From the NCBI GenBank assembly GCA_965140735.1, contig OZ223306.1:1178001-1242000 (forward strand): a stretch of DNA of 64,000 nucleotides. The letters run 5' to 3'. The notes under the pieces were generated by a model. It was given only the letters and a program-made list of their open reading frames with translations, did not search any database and was not told where the DNA came from. This document shows, piece by piece, positions 17,196 to 25,833 of this stretch (positions within the stretch are counted from its first letter, which is position 1; every line of letters starts with the position of its first letter). Made by a program: the position numbers and the translations under genes. The DNA comes from Fusibacter_A sp965140735 (GTDB taxonomy: Bacteria; Bacillota; Clostridia; Peptostreptococcales; Acidaminobacteraceae).

Positions 17196-17804
17196 ATGGA
17201 ACATAACTATAAACTTAATGGTATACAATGGTATGGTATTACTTTAGGTGTTATCGGTGCAGCTTTAATTGCTTTTCCAACAATTATAGGTGTTTTAGCC
17301 ATCAAATTTATAACCTTACTTTTAATGATCATCGGTTTTTATGGTTTAACTTTTTCGTTGATTATGAAAAGTATCACAACAACATTTCTGAGTGCGTCTC
17401 TACTGCTTATGAGCATTTATGCTTTTATAAATCCTGACTATATATTACTCATCATTGGAATCGCCTTTACCTTGAGTGGTTCTCATGGATTGTTACTCTA
17501 CTCCAAACGAAAATCAGATAATATTATATTATCTTCTGTCTTAATGATTCTCCTTGGCGTTTTTTCAATCGTGAATTCTAAGGCCGCTTTGGCAACTGTC
17601 ATGATGATATTAGGGATTGTTATTTTGGCTCTCGGTATCATCCTCGTCTATCAAGGCAAATTGATGAAACCACTAAAGAAGACTTTCTTTTATAAATATG
17701 GCTCTAATGATACCACCCGAAGCGCTACAACGCATAATAGTCGTGTCATTATCAACATTGATTCAGACGAAGTCGAAGAAGTAGACTATAAAGAAGTGGA
17801 GTAA
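17196..17804 (+). CDS. HdeD/DUF308-family membrane protein
   Basis: A 202-residue integral membrane protein with about six hydrophobic segments arranged as repeated pairs (for example GVIGAALIAFPTIIGVLAIK, ITLLLMIIGFYGLTFSLIM, ILLIIGIAFTLSGSHGLLLY, ILSSVLMILLGVFSIVN, VMMILGIVILALGIILVY). This is the DUF308 pattern of HdeD-like proteins, linked to acid or envelope stress in some bacteria. The C-terminal tail is cytosolic and acidic (INIDSDEVEEVDYKEVE). ATG 17196 follows GGTTGGTGAAATC. It is a single-gene unit between the operator candidate and a strong terminator. Function is inferred from family only. Confidence 0.75.
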   Translation: MEHNYKLNGIQWYGITLGVIGAALIAFPTIIGVLAIKFITLLLMIIGFYGLTFSLIMKSITTTFLSASLLLMSIYAFINPDYILLIIGIAFTLSGSHGLLLYSKRKSDNIILSSVLMILLGVFSIVNSKAALATVMMILGIVILALGIILVYQGKLMKPLKKTFFYKYGSNDTTRSATTHNSRVIINIDSDEVEEVDYKEVE

Positions 17805-17814
17805 TACCAATCAA

Positions 17815-17870
17815 AAAATAAGCACTGTCTCTAGCATGGTTTACGGACCATTAAGAAACAGTGCTTTTTT
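17815..17870. terminator. Bidirectional rho-independent terminator
   Basis: AAGCACTGT (17820-17828) pairs with ACAGTGCTT (17858-17866), with an inner ATGGT/ACCAT stem. A T-run follows on the plus strand and a matching A-run precedes the stem, giving a T-run on the minus strand. It ends the DUF308 gene and the convergent ABC permease gene. Confidence 0.85.
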
Positions 17871-17921
17871 ATTTATTTTTTTAGTTACAAGATCGTATGA
17901 TTTTGATATTTCCCATTCTAA

Positions 17922-19937
17922 TTATGGCGTAAACTGACTTAATACCTCTGGTGGTAGATCTTTCTTTTGAATATAGGCATACACCATACCATCAATTTTA
18001 TCTTTAAGTCCAATACCAACAACATAGTAGGGTTCTTTCTCATCAAAATATTCGCCGTAGGACATATTTTCAATGATACATTTGATCCACTCTGGTTCAA
18101 CAATATTTACTTTTTTAGAATTTTCACTAATCACTGTTTTCGCTGAAGATTTTAACCCAACCTCTTCAAGTACAATATAATTGATTGCCTCAGGTTTAAG
18201 CGCAATATTCGCTAACATGCCCTTTGTATCCAACCATGATTTTGTTTTATAAAACCTTGAATTGAGTGGAATATCCACAACAACAGCATCATCGCTAACC
18301 TCATCAAAAGCATTTAAGTTGCCATTGCTATCCAGCTCTTGATCTTCAAATTCTGCAATATTCACATTGCTGTTTAGCCTATTGTCATAAAATATAATAT
18401 GCGCTTGATCATATCTATTAAAGACCAAATCATCAGCAGTTGCCCCTATTATATCTTGCTTCAAAACACTGATTAACTGATCTAAATCTACCTTGTCTTC
18501 TATCTTTTCCCTGTTATTCCAAAACTCGTTACTTTCAATCAAAGCCATTGAAAGCTTGCTTGTATCTAAGTTAAAGATATCATAAGTTTGCTTCTTGTAA
18601 GCTTCGGAGCTGTACAGAGATTCAAAAAGAGATTTATACCTTAATTCTTTGATGGCATACTGACGCTTGATCCTGATCCCATTCTTTAAATTATACTGAA
18701 TATAAAATTCTTTACCAAACTCACTGGCAACCTCTTCATCCAACCTTTTCTGATGGATCGCTCTAATGGTTTCGATATCCTTTACATCCGAAAAGATTTT
18801 ATGTTCTTTATCTTCTACCAACGGATAAAGTGGTTCAAATATGACCGACTCAATCGAATCAATATCAGGAACCTTACTTTCAAATCCGACAACATCGAAA
18901 CTTAGAGCCCCATGGAAAAGTAATATACACAAAATTACAATGCCATAACCTCTAATCTGCTTTTTAAAGACATTGAATTTTTTATTGACAATCATATGAG
19001 AGACATAATATCCTAACGTCCCGCCAATAAGATAACCTATCAATAAAGCTATTTCTGACTCATAAAGAACAGACATATACGTGCCAATTACAAATATACT
19101 ACAAATTGTAAAACCTATTGTAAAAATAGGTTTTAGTGCTGGAAATGCTAATACATCTCCTGCAAATTCATCTTTTCTCTTAGAATAAAGGTACAAAATC
19201 AAACCCACGCAAACAAGTGCAAACACCCCCATACTCAAATAAGTCATCTTACAAATCTTTCCTCTTGAAAACTCAAATAGAACAGTGAAAGGAGATAGCT
19301 TCAAAATCACTTTATTAATGAAATTGTAATTGTAATAAAAGCCCTTTAAAGTAAACTCTAAATTGTTATAGAGCAATGTTAAAATACCATAGGGGACTGA
19401 GAAAAAAATCAAAGTCATTAATGTTGCAGCAATTGTAAACCCTGACATGACTGAAATAAGCACAGAAAAAAGATATAGATTTAGCATATAGATGCAATTT
19501 AAAACTAAAAACTCAAGTGGTGTGTGGATTAATTGGTTACCTATAAACTCAGTAGGAGGATAAAATACAATCACAAAAAGCGTAAAAAACATTTGAGGAA
19601 TAAAAAGTATAAAGGCACCTGTAATCAGCTTCGTGCCAACCCACTCGTATCTAGAAAAAGGTAAACTATGAGCTTTTGAAATTTGCACCTGGCTATGTAA
19701 ATATTTAAATTGAAATAAACCAAGTGCAATTGGAATCAACACAATCGTGACCAAATGAAGCGGCGCTCTAAATTCTAATAAATTCAGCATATAAACCGCA
19801 AATTTTTCTTCACCTGAAAGTGATGCTATCGGTCCAGCTAATATAAGTAAAATGACATATAAGCCACCAATCCAACCAAAATAAGTGAGATCGTGTCTAA
19901 TAACATGACTATTATAGAATGATTTCTTTAATTTCAT
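17922..19937 (-). CDS. ABC-2 type transporter permease with large C-terminal soluble part
   Basis: Membrane subunit of an ABC exporter paired with the ATPase just upstream. Of about 670 residues, the first 340 hold about ten hydrophobic segments (for example YFGWIGGLYVILLILAGPI, LVTIVLIPIALGLFQF, FVLILYLY-like and IGFTICSIFVIGTYM segments). The rest is a soluble, charged domain resembling the extra domain seen in YtrC/D-type Firmicutes permeases. I prefer ATG 19937 (MKLKKSF), 6 bases after AGGGGGGG; the ATG at 19943 touches that site. It overlaps the ATPase gene by 26 bases. The substrate is unknown, and no GntR regulator is next to it as in Ytr systems. Confidence 0.75.
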   Translation of the reverse strand: MKLKKSFYNSHVIRHDLTYFGWIGGLYVILLILAGPIASLSGEEKFAVYMLNLLEFRAPLHLVTIVLIPIALGLFQFKYLHSQVQISKAHSLPFSRYEWVGTKLITGAFILFIPQMFFTLFVIVFYPPTEFIGNQLIHTPLEFLVLNCIYMLNLYLFSVLISVMSGFTIAATLMTLIFFSVPYGILTLLYNNLEFTLKGFYYNYNFINKVILKLSPFTVLFEFSRGKICKMTYLSMGVFALVCVGLILYLYSKRKDEFAGDVLAFPALKPIFTIGFTICSIFVIGTYMSVLYESEIALLIGYLIGGTLGYYVSHMIVNKKFNVFKKQIRGYGIVILCILLFHGALSFDVVGFESKVPDIDSIESVIFEPLYPLVEDKEHKIFSDVKDIETIRAIHQKRLDEEVASEFGKEFYIQYNLKNGIRIKRQYAIKELRYKSLFESLYSSEAYKKQTYDIFNLDTSKLSMALIESNEFWNNREKIEDKVDLDQLISVLKQDIIGATADDLVFNRYDQAHIIFYDNRLNSNVNIAEFEDQELDSNGNLNAFDEVSDDAVVVDIPLNSRFYKTKSWLDTKGMLANIALKPEAINYIVLEEVGLKSSAKTVISENSKKVNIVEPEWIKCIIENMSYGEYFDEKEPYYVVGIGLKDKIDGMVYAYIQKKDLPPEVLSQFTP

Positions 19938-20832
19938 AACCATCCCCCCCTATTTCATAAATAAAAACTTCTTCTAAAGATAAAGGGAGCATGTCGATAA
20001 AACGTGGACTGTATTGATTAAGCCATCTCAAAATATTATCTTTATCACCTTTTATTATATAGTTATGTACAGATCCCAAAATATTTTCATACAAAATTTT
20101 ACCATCTATAAGTTTTGTCCTATCGACATCTGACTCAAAAGAAGTTTGTATTTTATGGATATCCGTTTTAAGTTCATCCAAATCTTTTTCAATCAACAGA
20201 TTACCATTGTGCAAAATGCCTACATAATCACACACTTCTTCAAGCTCCCTGAGATTATGAGAGGAGATTAAAACAGTTGTACCTCGCTCTGATACATCTT
20301 GTACAATCAAGGACCATACTCGTCTTCTTGTGACTGGATCAAGGCCATCCACAGGCTCATCTAAAATCATAATATCTGGCATACTTGAAATTGCAAGCCA
20401 AAAAGCCACTTGCTTTTTCATGCCTTTAGACATCTTTCGAATCAAGCGGTTTTCATCAATTTCAAATATGTTTTTTAACATTTCATATCTTTTTTCATTA
20501 AAAAAAGGATATATTTTTTTATAAAATTTAGCGATTTTCTTAACCGTATCTGTTGTATTAAAATAAAGATCATCTGGAATATAAGCCATGCGTTTTAATA
20601 TACAACTGTTATCATACACAGGTTCTCCATCTATCAAGACATTTCCAGCATCTTGATAGTATGAGCCCACAATATGTTTAATTAACGTGGTCTTCCCTGC
20701 ACCATTGGGCCCTATAAGGCCGTAGATTGATCCTTGCTTTACATGCAAATTGATACCGTTCAGTACTTTAAAATCTCCAAAAGATTTGCTTAACGCCTGT
20801 ACTTCTATGAAATTTGAATTTGAACTGGGCAT
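19912..20832 (-). CDS. ABC transporter ATP-binding protein
   Basis: ATPase subunit of an ABC-2 exporter. The 306-residue protein shows Walker A GPNGAGKTT, a Q-loop region (MAYIPDDLYF), a degenerate signature MSKGMKKQVAF in place of LSGGQ, Walker B IMILDEPVDGLD and the switch His in LISSHNLRELEE. The degenerate signature is common in the YtrB/EcsA-like subset. A C-terminal accessory region of about 90 residues follows. ATG 20832 has AGGAGG at workable spacing. It starts 41 bases after the pyrR stop with no terminator between, so read-through from rluD-pyrR is likely. Confidence 0.9.
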   Translation of the reverse strand: MPSSNSNFIEVQALSKSFGDFKVLNGINLHVKQGSIYGLIGPNGAGKTTLIKHIVGSYYQDAGNVLIDGEPVYDNSCILKRMAYIPDDLYFNTTDTVKKIAKFYKKIYPFFNEKRYEMLKNIFEIDENRLIRKMSKGMKKQVAFWLAISSMPDIMILDEPVDGLDPVTRRRVWSLIVQDVSERGTTVLISSHNLRELEEVCDYVGILHNGNLLIEKDLDELKTDIHKIQTSFESDVDRTKLIDGKILYENILGSVHNYIIKGDKDNILRWLNQYSPRFIDMLPLSLEEVFIYEIGGDGYEIKEIIL

Positions 20833-20873
20833 TATATAGTCCTCCTACAAAAACAAATGTTTTTTCACATGTA

Positions 20874-21410
20874 TTATTTTTGATAGATGGCAACTTCATT
20901 AGTTTCATCTACTTCTGATACTTTAACTTTCACAATTTCTTTACTCGATGTTGGTACATTTTTACCCACATAATCTGGTCTAATAGGCAATTCCCTATGG
21001 CCTCTATCCACTAGTACAGCTAGCTGTATTGAAGCGGGTCTCCCATAATCTATAACGGCATCCATGGCAGCACGTACAGTCCTTCCAGTATAGATCACAT
21101 CATCAACCAAAATTACAATTTTACCGTCAATCTCAAAATCAACATCAAGGCCTTTTACATCTGGTTGATAACTTTTTAAAGACAAATCGTCTCTATACAT
21201 CGTAATATCTAGATTGCCGACTTTTAAAGGTTTTCCTTCTATGGTTTCAATTTTATCAGAAAGCCGATTTGCAAGCGGAACACCTCTTGATTTAATCCCG
21301 ACTAGAACCAAATTATCAATACCTTTATTCTTTTCTATTATTTCATGCGCAAGACGTGTTAAAGTCCTATCTATTGCCTTCTCATCTAATATTTGTGCCT
21401 TAAACTCCAT
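20874..21410 (-). CDS. pyrR: Bifunctional pyr-operon attenuator/uracil phosphoribosyltransferase PyrR
   Basis: In Firmicutes PyrR binds pyr mRNA in response to UMP to promote attenuation and also has uracil phosphoribosyltransferase activity. The 178-residue protein has the PRPP-binding motif VILVDDVIYTGRTVRAAMD and conserved stretches LVGIKSRGVPLA, VGNLDITMYRDDL and LAVLVDRGHRELPIRPDYVGKN. ATG 21410 follows AGGAGGCAATA. It is 9 bases after rluD. No pyrimidine biosynthesis gene follows: an ABC exporter does instead, so its RNA targets must be elsewhere. No anti-terminator leader was recognised here. Confidence 0.95.
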   Translation of the reverse strand: MEFKAQILDEKAIDRTLTRLAHEIIEKNKGIDNLVLVGIKSRGVPLANRLSDKIETIEGKPLKVGNLDITMYRDDLSLKSYQPDVKGLDVDFEIDGKIVILVDDVIYTGRTVRAAMDAVIDYGRPASIQLAVLVDRGHRELPIRPDYVGKNVPTSSKEIVKVKVSEVDETNEVAIYQK

Positions 21411-21419
21411 TATTGCCTC

Positions 21420-22334
21420 CTATAAACTTCTGCACTTATTGAGCAGTTTTATAAAATAATCTGGTAATTCTGATTCAAAAACCATCATTTCATGTGTGGT
21501 TGGATGTATAAATCCTATTATTTTTGCATGAAGTGCCTGTCCCCTGTACTTTACACGTTCCGACTTGATCCCATAAACGGGGTCTCCTACAAGTGGGTAA
21601 CCAATTGACGCCATATGCACTCTTATTTGATGTGTTCTACCCGTTTCAAGTTTTAATTTTACGAGTGTATGATACTTAAAGCGTTCAATGACTTCATAAT
21701 GCGTAATAGCATCTCTCCCATCAGGTATAATGGCAATCTTTTTACGGTCTTTAGGATGTCTACCCAGTGGCTTATCAATTGTACCGGAATCTAACTTGAC
21801 CACTCCATTAACGATTGCATAATACACTCGAATAGTGGATTTCTCCTTGAGCTGTGCGGCTAAGCACTCATGCGCTTTATTATTTTTAGCAACCATTAGG
21901 AGGCCCGATGTATCTTTATCAATACGATGTACGATACCCGGTCTAATAACCCCATTAATTGAAGATAATTTCTCAGTGAGCGACATTAACGCATTGACAA
22001 GTGTACCCGTATAATTTCCTGGTGCTGGATGAACGACCATGCCTTGAGGTTTATTAATAATCATAAGGTCATCGTCCTCATATACAATATCTACTGGAAT
22101 TGCTTCTGCCTTGATGCTTAAAAGCTCTGGTTCTGGGATATCTATCTCAATAAGATCATCTATAGCCACTTTAATCTTTTTACTATCCAGTATTTTACCA
22201 TTTAAAGTTACGTGGCCACCTATTATCAATTTCTGTATATAATTTCTTGAGAGATCATTCAACGCTTCTGATAAATAAGTATCTATTCTAATATTTTCAG
22301 ATTCACATAGAATCTGTATCTTTTCATTAATCAA
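21420..22334 (-). CDS. rluD: RluD-family 23S rRNA pseudouridine synthase
   Basis: Isomerises uridines in 23S rRNA. The N-terminal S4 domain (RIDTYLSEALNDLSRNYIQKLI) is followed by the catalytic RluA/C/D domain with the HRIDKDTSGLLMVAKN motif that carries the catalytic Asp, then GRTHQIRVHMA and the GDPVYG motif. I choose TTG 22334 as the start, since AGAAGG lies 7 bases upstream. The longer frame begins with GTG at 22364, inside the terminator hairpin of the preceding gene, and adds ten non-conserved residues. It is coupled to pyrR; lspA, often found next to it, is not present. Confidence 0.93.
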   Translation of the reverse strand: MINEKIQILCESENIRIDTYLSEALNDLSRNYIQKLIIGGHVTLNGKILDSKKIKVAIDDLIEIDIPEPELLSIKAEAIPVDIVYEDDDLMIINKPQGMVVHPAPGNYTGTLVNALMSLTEKLSSINGVIRPGIVHRIDKDTSGLLMVAKNNKAHECLAAQLKEKSTIRVYYAIVNGVVKLDSGTIDKPLGRHPKDRKKIAIIPDGRDAITHYEVIERFKYHTLVKLKLETGRTHQIRVHMASIGYPLVGDPVYGIKSERVKYRGQALHAKIIGFIHPTTHEMMVFESELPDYFIKLLNKCRSL

Positions 22335-22349
22335 TTGGGACCTTCTTTC

Positions 22350-22379
22350 AAAAAAATAAAGCACTCTATAAGTGCTTTT
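22350..22379 (-). terminator. Rho-independent terminator of the small membrane protein gene
   Basis: On the minus strand AAAGCACT-TATAG-AGTGCTTT is followed by ATTTTTTT. It sits 50 bases after the 22426 stop codon and just before rluD, so rluD must be transcribed by read-through or from a promoter within this short region. Confidence 0.8.
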
Positions 22380-22425
22380 ATGTGATCATTTTATCAAATT
22401 TTGAAGGTTTTTAGAAGATTTATTT

Positions 22426-22626
22426 TTAGAATATGAGCTTTAATAAAAACATGATGGCCATAATACCAAAAATAGGCACTAAGAAGAACAATCCTAGTGG
22501 AATAAAAACTAAAAATAAAACCATACCAATCAAACTAAAAAACAATTTCGTAATACCAAAACCTATATGAAACAGAACTTTCATTAACATAATAATAACA
22601 AATATACTTAAAATAAAACTTAACAT
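22426..22626 (-). CDS. Small hydrophobic membrane protein, unknown
   Basis: A 66-residue protein, nearly all hydrophobic, with two likely transmembrane segments (FILSIFVIIMLMKVLFHIGF and MVLFLVFIPLGLFFLVPIFG) and a short basic end. I take ATG 22626 (MLSFILSIF), preceded by GGAGAAAGTCAA; the ATG at 22650 lacks a good site. It has its own terminator. Small proteins of this kind resemble phage-shock or envelope-stress membrane peptides, but no family motif is seen and the function is unknown. Confidence 0.7.
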   Translation of the reverse strand: MLSFILSIFVIIMLMKVLFHIGFGITKLFFSLIGMVLFLVFIPLGLFFLVPIFGIMAIMFLLKLIF

Positions 22627-22774
22627 TTGACTTTCTCCTTTCGCATTCATGTTATAATATTTAAGGTTATATCATATCGTTTAATAATGACTATAGGGTA
22701 ATAATAACACTTAATAATTCAAAACAAGTTAGTCTTATATTAGAAGTAGATTAAAATGAGAAAAGGATCATTAT

Positions 22775-23557
22775 ATGAAAGTACAAACAGAACAAAAGCG
22801 CATCGTTGATATTGCTTTAAAAGCAGGCAATATCATGCTCACAAATGGTGCTGAAACCTATCGGGTAGAAGATACAGTCCAGAGAATGATCGAATCGCGT
22901 GGTCTAAAAGATGTCCACGTGTTCGTCATTCCAACAGGCATCATTGTCTCGGCCAATATTGATAACCACCCTACTACAATCCTAGAGCGGATTCACGGTG
23001 AAGGTATTGATCTAGAAATCATTGATCGCATAAATGCTTTATCAAGGCAATTTACAAATACCAATATGTCGGTGCAAGAAGCAAGTGATGCCATTGAGCT
23101 ACTTCTGAATCATCCACTTATGTTTTCAAAATGGACGCGGTTTTTCTTTAGCGGCATGGCAGGTGGCTTCTTTATATTCCTTTTTAATGGTTCCTTTATT
23201 GAATTTTTGTTAGCCTACATTTCAAGTTCATTTACTGTACTTTGTTTTGATGCACTCTCAGACAAACAACTCAATTTCTTTGTTAAAAATATAATTGGTG
23301 GCTTTTTTGCTTCTCTTTTTGGCATTATCAGCGTATCTCTTGTGGGGTATTTAGGCATTCATGCTTCACTGAACATTGTCATTATTGGACCGCTTATGAC
23401 ACTTGTGCCTGGCGTCCCCTTGAACAACGGCATTAGAGATTTAATATCTGGCGAGCTCTTAGCGGGCAGTGCAAAAATAATGGAAGCTCTTTTTATCGCA
23501 ATCGCACTTGCATTTGGTGTCGGCATCATGCTTCAACTCGGCATCAATTTTATATAA
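22775..23557 (+). CDS. Threonine/serine exporter family protein, N-terminal half (ThrE/DUF1212)
   Basis: Corresponds to the DUF1212 half of ThrE-type amino-acid exporters. The 260-residue protein has a soluble N-terminal part with the family motifs LMTNGAETYRVEDT-like (here MLTNGAETYRVEDT) and a THV-like strand. About five transmembrane segments follow (from FFFSGMAGGFFIFLFNG onward), including the GPLMTLVPGVPLNNGIRD motif. ATG 22775 follows AAAAGGATC. Its partner half is the next gene, 65 bases downstream; the two together make the full exporter in split ThrE systems. The substrate is inferred from the family only. Confidence 0.85.
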   Translation: MKVQTEQKRIVDIALKAGNIMLTNGAETYRVEDTVQRMIESRGLKDVHVFVIPTGIIVSANIDNHPTTILERIHGEGIDLEIIDRINALSRQFTNTNMSVQEASDAIELLLNHPLMFSKWTRFFFSGMAGGFFIFLFNGSFIEFLLAYISSSFTVLCFDALSDKQLNFFVKNIIGGFFASLFGIISVSLVGYLGIHASLNIVIIGPLMTLVPGVPLNNGIRDLISGELLAGSAKIMEALFIAIALAFGVGIMLQLGINFI

Positions 23558-23622
23558 TTCGAATAACTTTGCATACCATCTTTGATCTCATAATTAAGAC
23601 CATATAAAGAAAGGATTCTCCT

Positions 23623-24075
23623 ATGTACATCTTAACTCAAGGTATTTATGCCCTCTTTTGCGTTATTGGATTTTCAATCATATTCAATTTACCCAGAAAA
23701 CTTATCCCTTACGCTGGCATCACTGGTATGATTGGTTGGATCGTCTATGTCCTCCTACAGGGACAAACGACTAATTTTATATTACCAGCAGTATTGGGTT
23801 CTATTTCAGTTGGCTTAATCGGTGAAATCTTAGCTGCCATTACCAAACACCCATCAACAATGTTTACAATTCCAGGAATCATTCCCTTTGTACCAGGTTA
23901 TGGCATCTACTACACCATGCTCTACATCGTCCAAAAGGATTTCGATCAAGCTATGACAACAGGTGCCCAATCGCTATTTGTGGCCATTTCTATTGCTTGT
24001 GGCATTGTACTTGCCACATCTCTTATGAGATTTATCAGACCTTCTCTAGACAGGTGGCTCGAAAAACTCAAATAA
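23623..24075 (+). CDS. Threonine/serine exporter family protein, C-terminal half (ThrE_2/DUF3815)
   Basis: A 150-residue protein with four to five transmembrane segments, matching the ThrE_2 half. The family motifs are RKLIPYAGITGMIGW, EILAAITKHPSTMFTIPGI and IPFVPGYGIYYTM. ATG 23623 follows AAGGATTCT. It forms the second half of a split exporter with the preceding gene; their spacing and shared direction support cotranscription. Which amino acid is moved cannot be read from the sequence. Confidence 0.85.
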   Translation: MYILTQGIYALFCVIGFSIIFNLPRKLIPYAGITGMIGWIVYVLLQGQTTNFILPAVLGSISVGLIGEILAAITKHPSTMFTIPGIIPFVPGYGIYYTMLYIVQKDFDQAMTTGAQSLFVAISIACGIVLATSLMRFIRPSLDRWLEKLK

Positions 24076-24160
24076 CATCTTGATTTTAATAGCTTTCTAA
24101 CGCAATATTAACTCTATATCGTTATACTCTACACATAATAAATCATATGGAGGCTTATCA

Positions 24161-25195
24161 ATGAAACGTATCAAATCAATTTTAATAATTGGTCTTTTTG
24201 CATACATACTCAGTGGATGTACTTATTGGACCATGAACTCAAGTGAACCATCGCATGTGGCATCTTCTAACGAGACAATCCAAAAAAAAGAATATGTATA
24301 CACGGACGATTTATCTGCCTATAAAAAAGTAAAGCTTGAGTTGAACATTGACGTCAGCGATGTTACCATCAAAAAGGCAAGCGATCAAACTTTCACTCTA
24401 ACACAACACGCAGATCAAAAGAAAATATTTCTCATTCCAACGAGCACATCTGATGGCGATACCTTATATTTATCATTCGATTCGCCAGAACAACACTCGA
24501 TGTCATTAAATAGCTTTAAGAGTGATATTGTCATAGAATTGCCTGAGAATATACTTTATACATTGAATTCTTCGGTTGACGTTGGTAAATTTGAACTCAA
24601 TTTGGATTCGATTCAATTCGAAAATCTATCGATCATAACAGATGTGGGCAGCATAGATGTTGTACTTGATTCTGACCAGTCTGAACTTAAAAACATTGGC
24701 CTTTCAGGTGGTGTTGGTAAAGTCAATTTAAAACTCAACAAAGATGCTTCAAGCCTTGAATCCATTTTACTCAGCTCAGATGTGGGGGACCTAACACTAA
24801 GCACCTCAGGTCGCTATCCTTCGCTTCAACAAATTAATCTAAATGATGATACAGGCAAAATTACACTTGATATGGATGGTACTTATACAAATGCCTTTAC
24901 ACTTAACGCTGATTCAGATATTGGGCAAATAAGCATTAATTTATCAGGAGATTATGCCGAAAATACAAATGTAAAGTGCAGTACATCCACAGGTGGTCTA
25001 AAGCTTAAGATTGACAAGCAGTTAAAAGTTAAACTGCTGGCAGAAGAAGAAGAATTTGTTTCTAAAATCAAATTTAATAACGTCGCACACACTGCTCACG
25101 AGGACTACTTTTTCATTAATAATGCCACTTCAGATCAATTTGATATGACAATTGAAGCTGATTCAGACATTGGCAATATTGAAATTAATAATTAA
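24161..25195 (+). CDS. Lipoprotein with repeated beta-strand (DUF4097/toast-rack-like) domain
   Basis: A 344-residue predicted lipoprotein: signal peptide with lipobox LSGC (Cys about residue 20). The mature part is beta-rich and repeats an Asp-x-Gly-x-hydrophobic motif about every 25 residues: DVGKFEL, DVGSIDV, GVGKVNL, DVGDLTL, DTGKITL, DIGQISI, STGGLKL, DIGNIEI. This resembles the solenoid-like DUF4097/toast-rack domains of envelope-stress proteins. ATG 24161 follows TGGAGGCTTATCA. A strong terminator lies just downstream, making this a single-gene unit. No enzymatic residues are seen; the role is unknown. Confidence 0.7.
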   Translation: MKRIKSILIIGLFAYILSGCTYWTMNSSEPSHVASSNETIQKKEYVYTDDLSAYKKVKLELNIDVSDVTIKKASDQTFTLTQHADQKKIFLIPTSTSDGDTLYLSFDSPEQHSMSLNSFKSDIVIELPENILYTLNSSVDVGKFELNLDSIQFENLSIITDVGSIDVVLDSDQSELKNIGLSGGVGKVNLKLNKDASSLESILLSSDVGDLTLSTSGRYPSLQQINLNDDTGKITLDMDGTYTNAFTLNADSDIGQISINLSGDYAENTNVKCSTSTGGLKLKIDKQLKVKLLAEEEEFVSKIKFNNVAHTAHEDYFFINNATSDQFDMTIEADSDIGNIEINN

Positions 25196-25201
25196 GAACT
25201 C

Positions 25202-25235
25202 AAAGCCTATTTGATTTTTTCAAGTAGGCTTTTTA
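25202..25235 (+). terminator. Rho-independent terminator of the DUF4097-like lipoprotein gene
   Basis: AAAGCCTATTTGA pairs over 13 positions with TCAAGTAGGCTTT and is followed by a T-run; it begins 7 bases after the stop codon. Confidence 0.85.
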
Positions 25236-25327
25236 CGCTCCTTAATCTGTTTTTTTACAACAAATATGCTAATTCGTCAGAATATTGGGTATATTTAGAG
25301 TAAAGTATTTAGAAAGGGGTGAAGCTT

Positions 25328-25645
25328 ATGCTATCTATGTATTTACTCGGGGTAGTTATGATTTTTAAAGGGGTTGAAATTAGACTTCACATCTATCTGC
25401 CTGACAAAGACCAATTTTTAGAAAAATATAGACATGACTTCATCATATATGATGCAAATGCATTTCTTAAATTTTTAAGTCTAGTCTATTTAGCTTCTGG
25501 AACCATGTTTATCTTCGCATTAACTTATAATAGTGTTGTGCCTAATTTTTCAACGATGTTTGTTTCATACGGGTTATGCATATACTTTATTCAGCTTATT
25601 CTAACAAGTTTGGGCAAAAAATATTACAAAAAAAGATTTAGCTAA
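25328..25645 (+). CDS. Small membrane protein, unknown
   Basis: A 105-residue protein with an N-terminal hydrophobic segment (MLSMYLLGVVMIFKGVEI), a charged stretch (LPDKDQFLEKYRHDF) and two further hydrophobic segments (FLSLVYLASGTMFIFALTY and MFVSYGLCIYFIQLILTSL), ending in a basic tail. I choose ATG 25328, eight bases after AAAGGGG; the GTG at 25319 overlaps that site. No family was recognised. It is followed by a small inverted repeat and a tiny ORF. Confidence 0.6.
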   Translation: MLSMYLLGVVMIFKGVEIRLHIYLPDKDQFLEKYRHDFIIYDANAFLKFLSLVYLASGTMFIFALTYNSVVPNFSTMFVSYGLCIYFIQLILTSLGKKYYKKRFS

Positions 25646-25665
25646 ATTGTAATCCCATTTACAAT
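25646..25665. promoter_or_regulatory. Inverted repeat with 7-bp arms, operator or weak terminator
   Basis: ATTGTAA-TCCCAT-TTACAAT forms a symmetric repeat immediately after the 25645 stop codon. An AT-rich run (TATATATATG) follows but there is no clear T-tract. It could be a protein-binding site for the following lipoprotein unit or a weak terminator. Confidence 0.35.
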
Positions 25666-25700
25666 ATATATATGATAAAATTATTAAAGGAATGTATCTT

Positions 25701-25829
25701 ATGGTATGTTCTTTTTTTATAGCCAATATAATTGAGACTAGAAGATTTTGTCTAAGGATGAATCAACAAAGATTCTTTTTAAAATTGGATTCAAAGCCAA
25801 GGAATTGCTTACTTAAACGGAAGGACTAA
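25701..25829 (+). CDS. Possible 42-residue small ORF upstream of lipoprotein gene
   Basis: An ATG with AAAGGA about ten bases upstream opens a 42-codon frame (starts MVCSFFIAN, ends CLLKRKD, stop TAA). Its stop is 4 bases before the ATG of the lipoprotein gene, whose ribosome-binding site (GGAAGGAC) lies inside its last codons. The product is basic and contains three Cys. It may be a leader peptide that couples translation, a degraded gene, or chance; there is no homology evidence. Confidence 0.3.
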   Translation: MVCSFFIANIIETRRFCLRMNQQRFFLKLDSKPRNCLLKRKD

Positions 25830-25833
25830 AACT

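Noticed and set aside
20833..20873. PyrR-binding attenuator after pyrR
   Set aside because: The gap to the ABC gene is only 41 bases, with no anti-terminator or terminator pair; the downstream genes are not pyrimidine genes.
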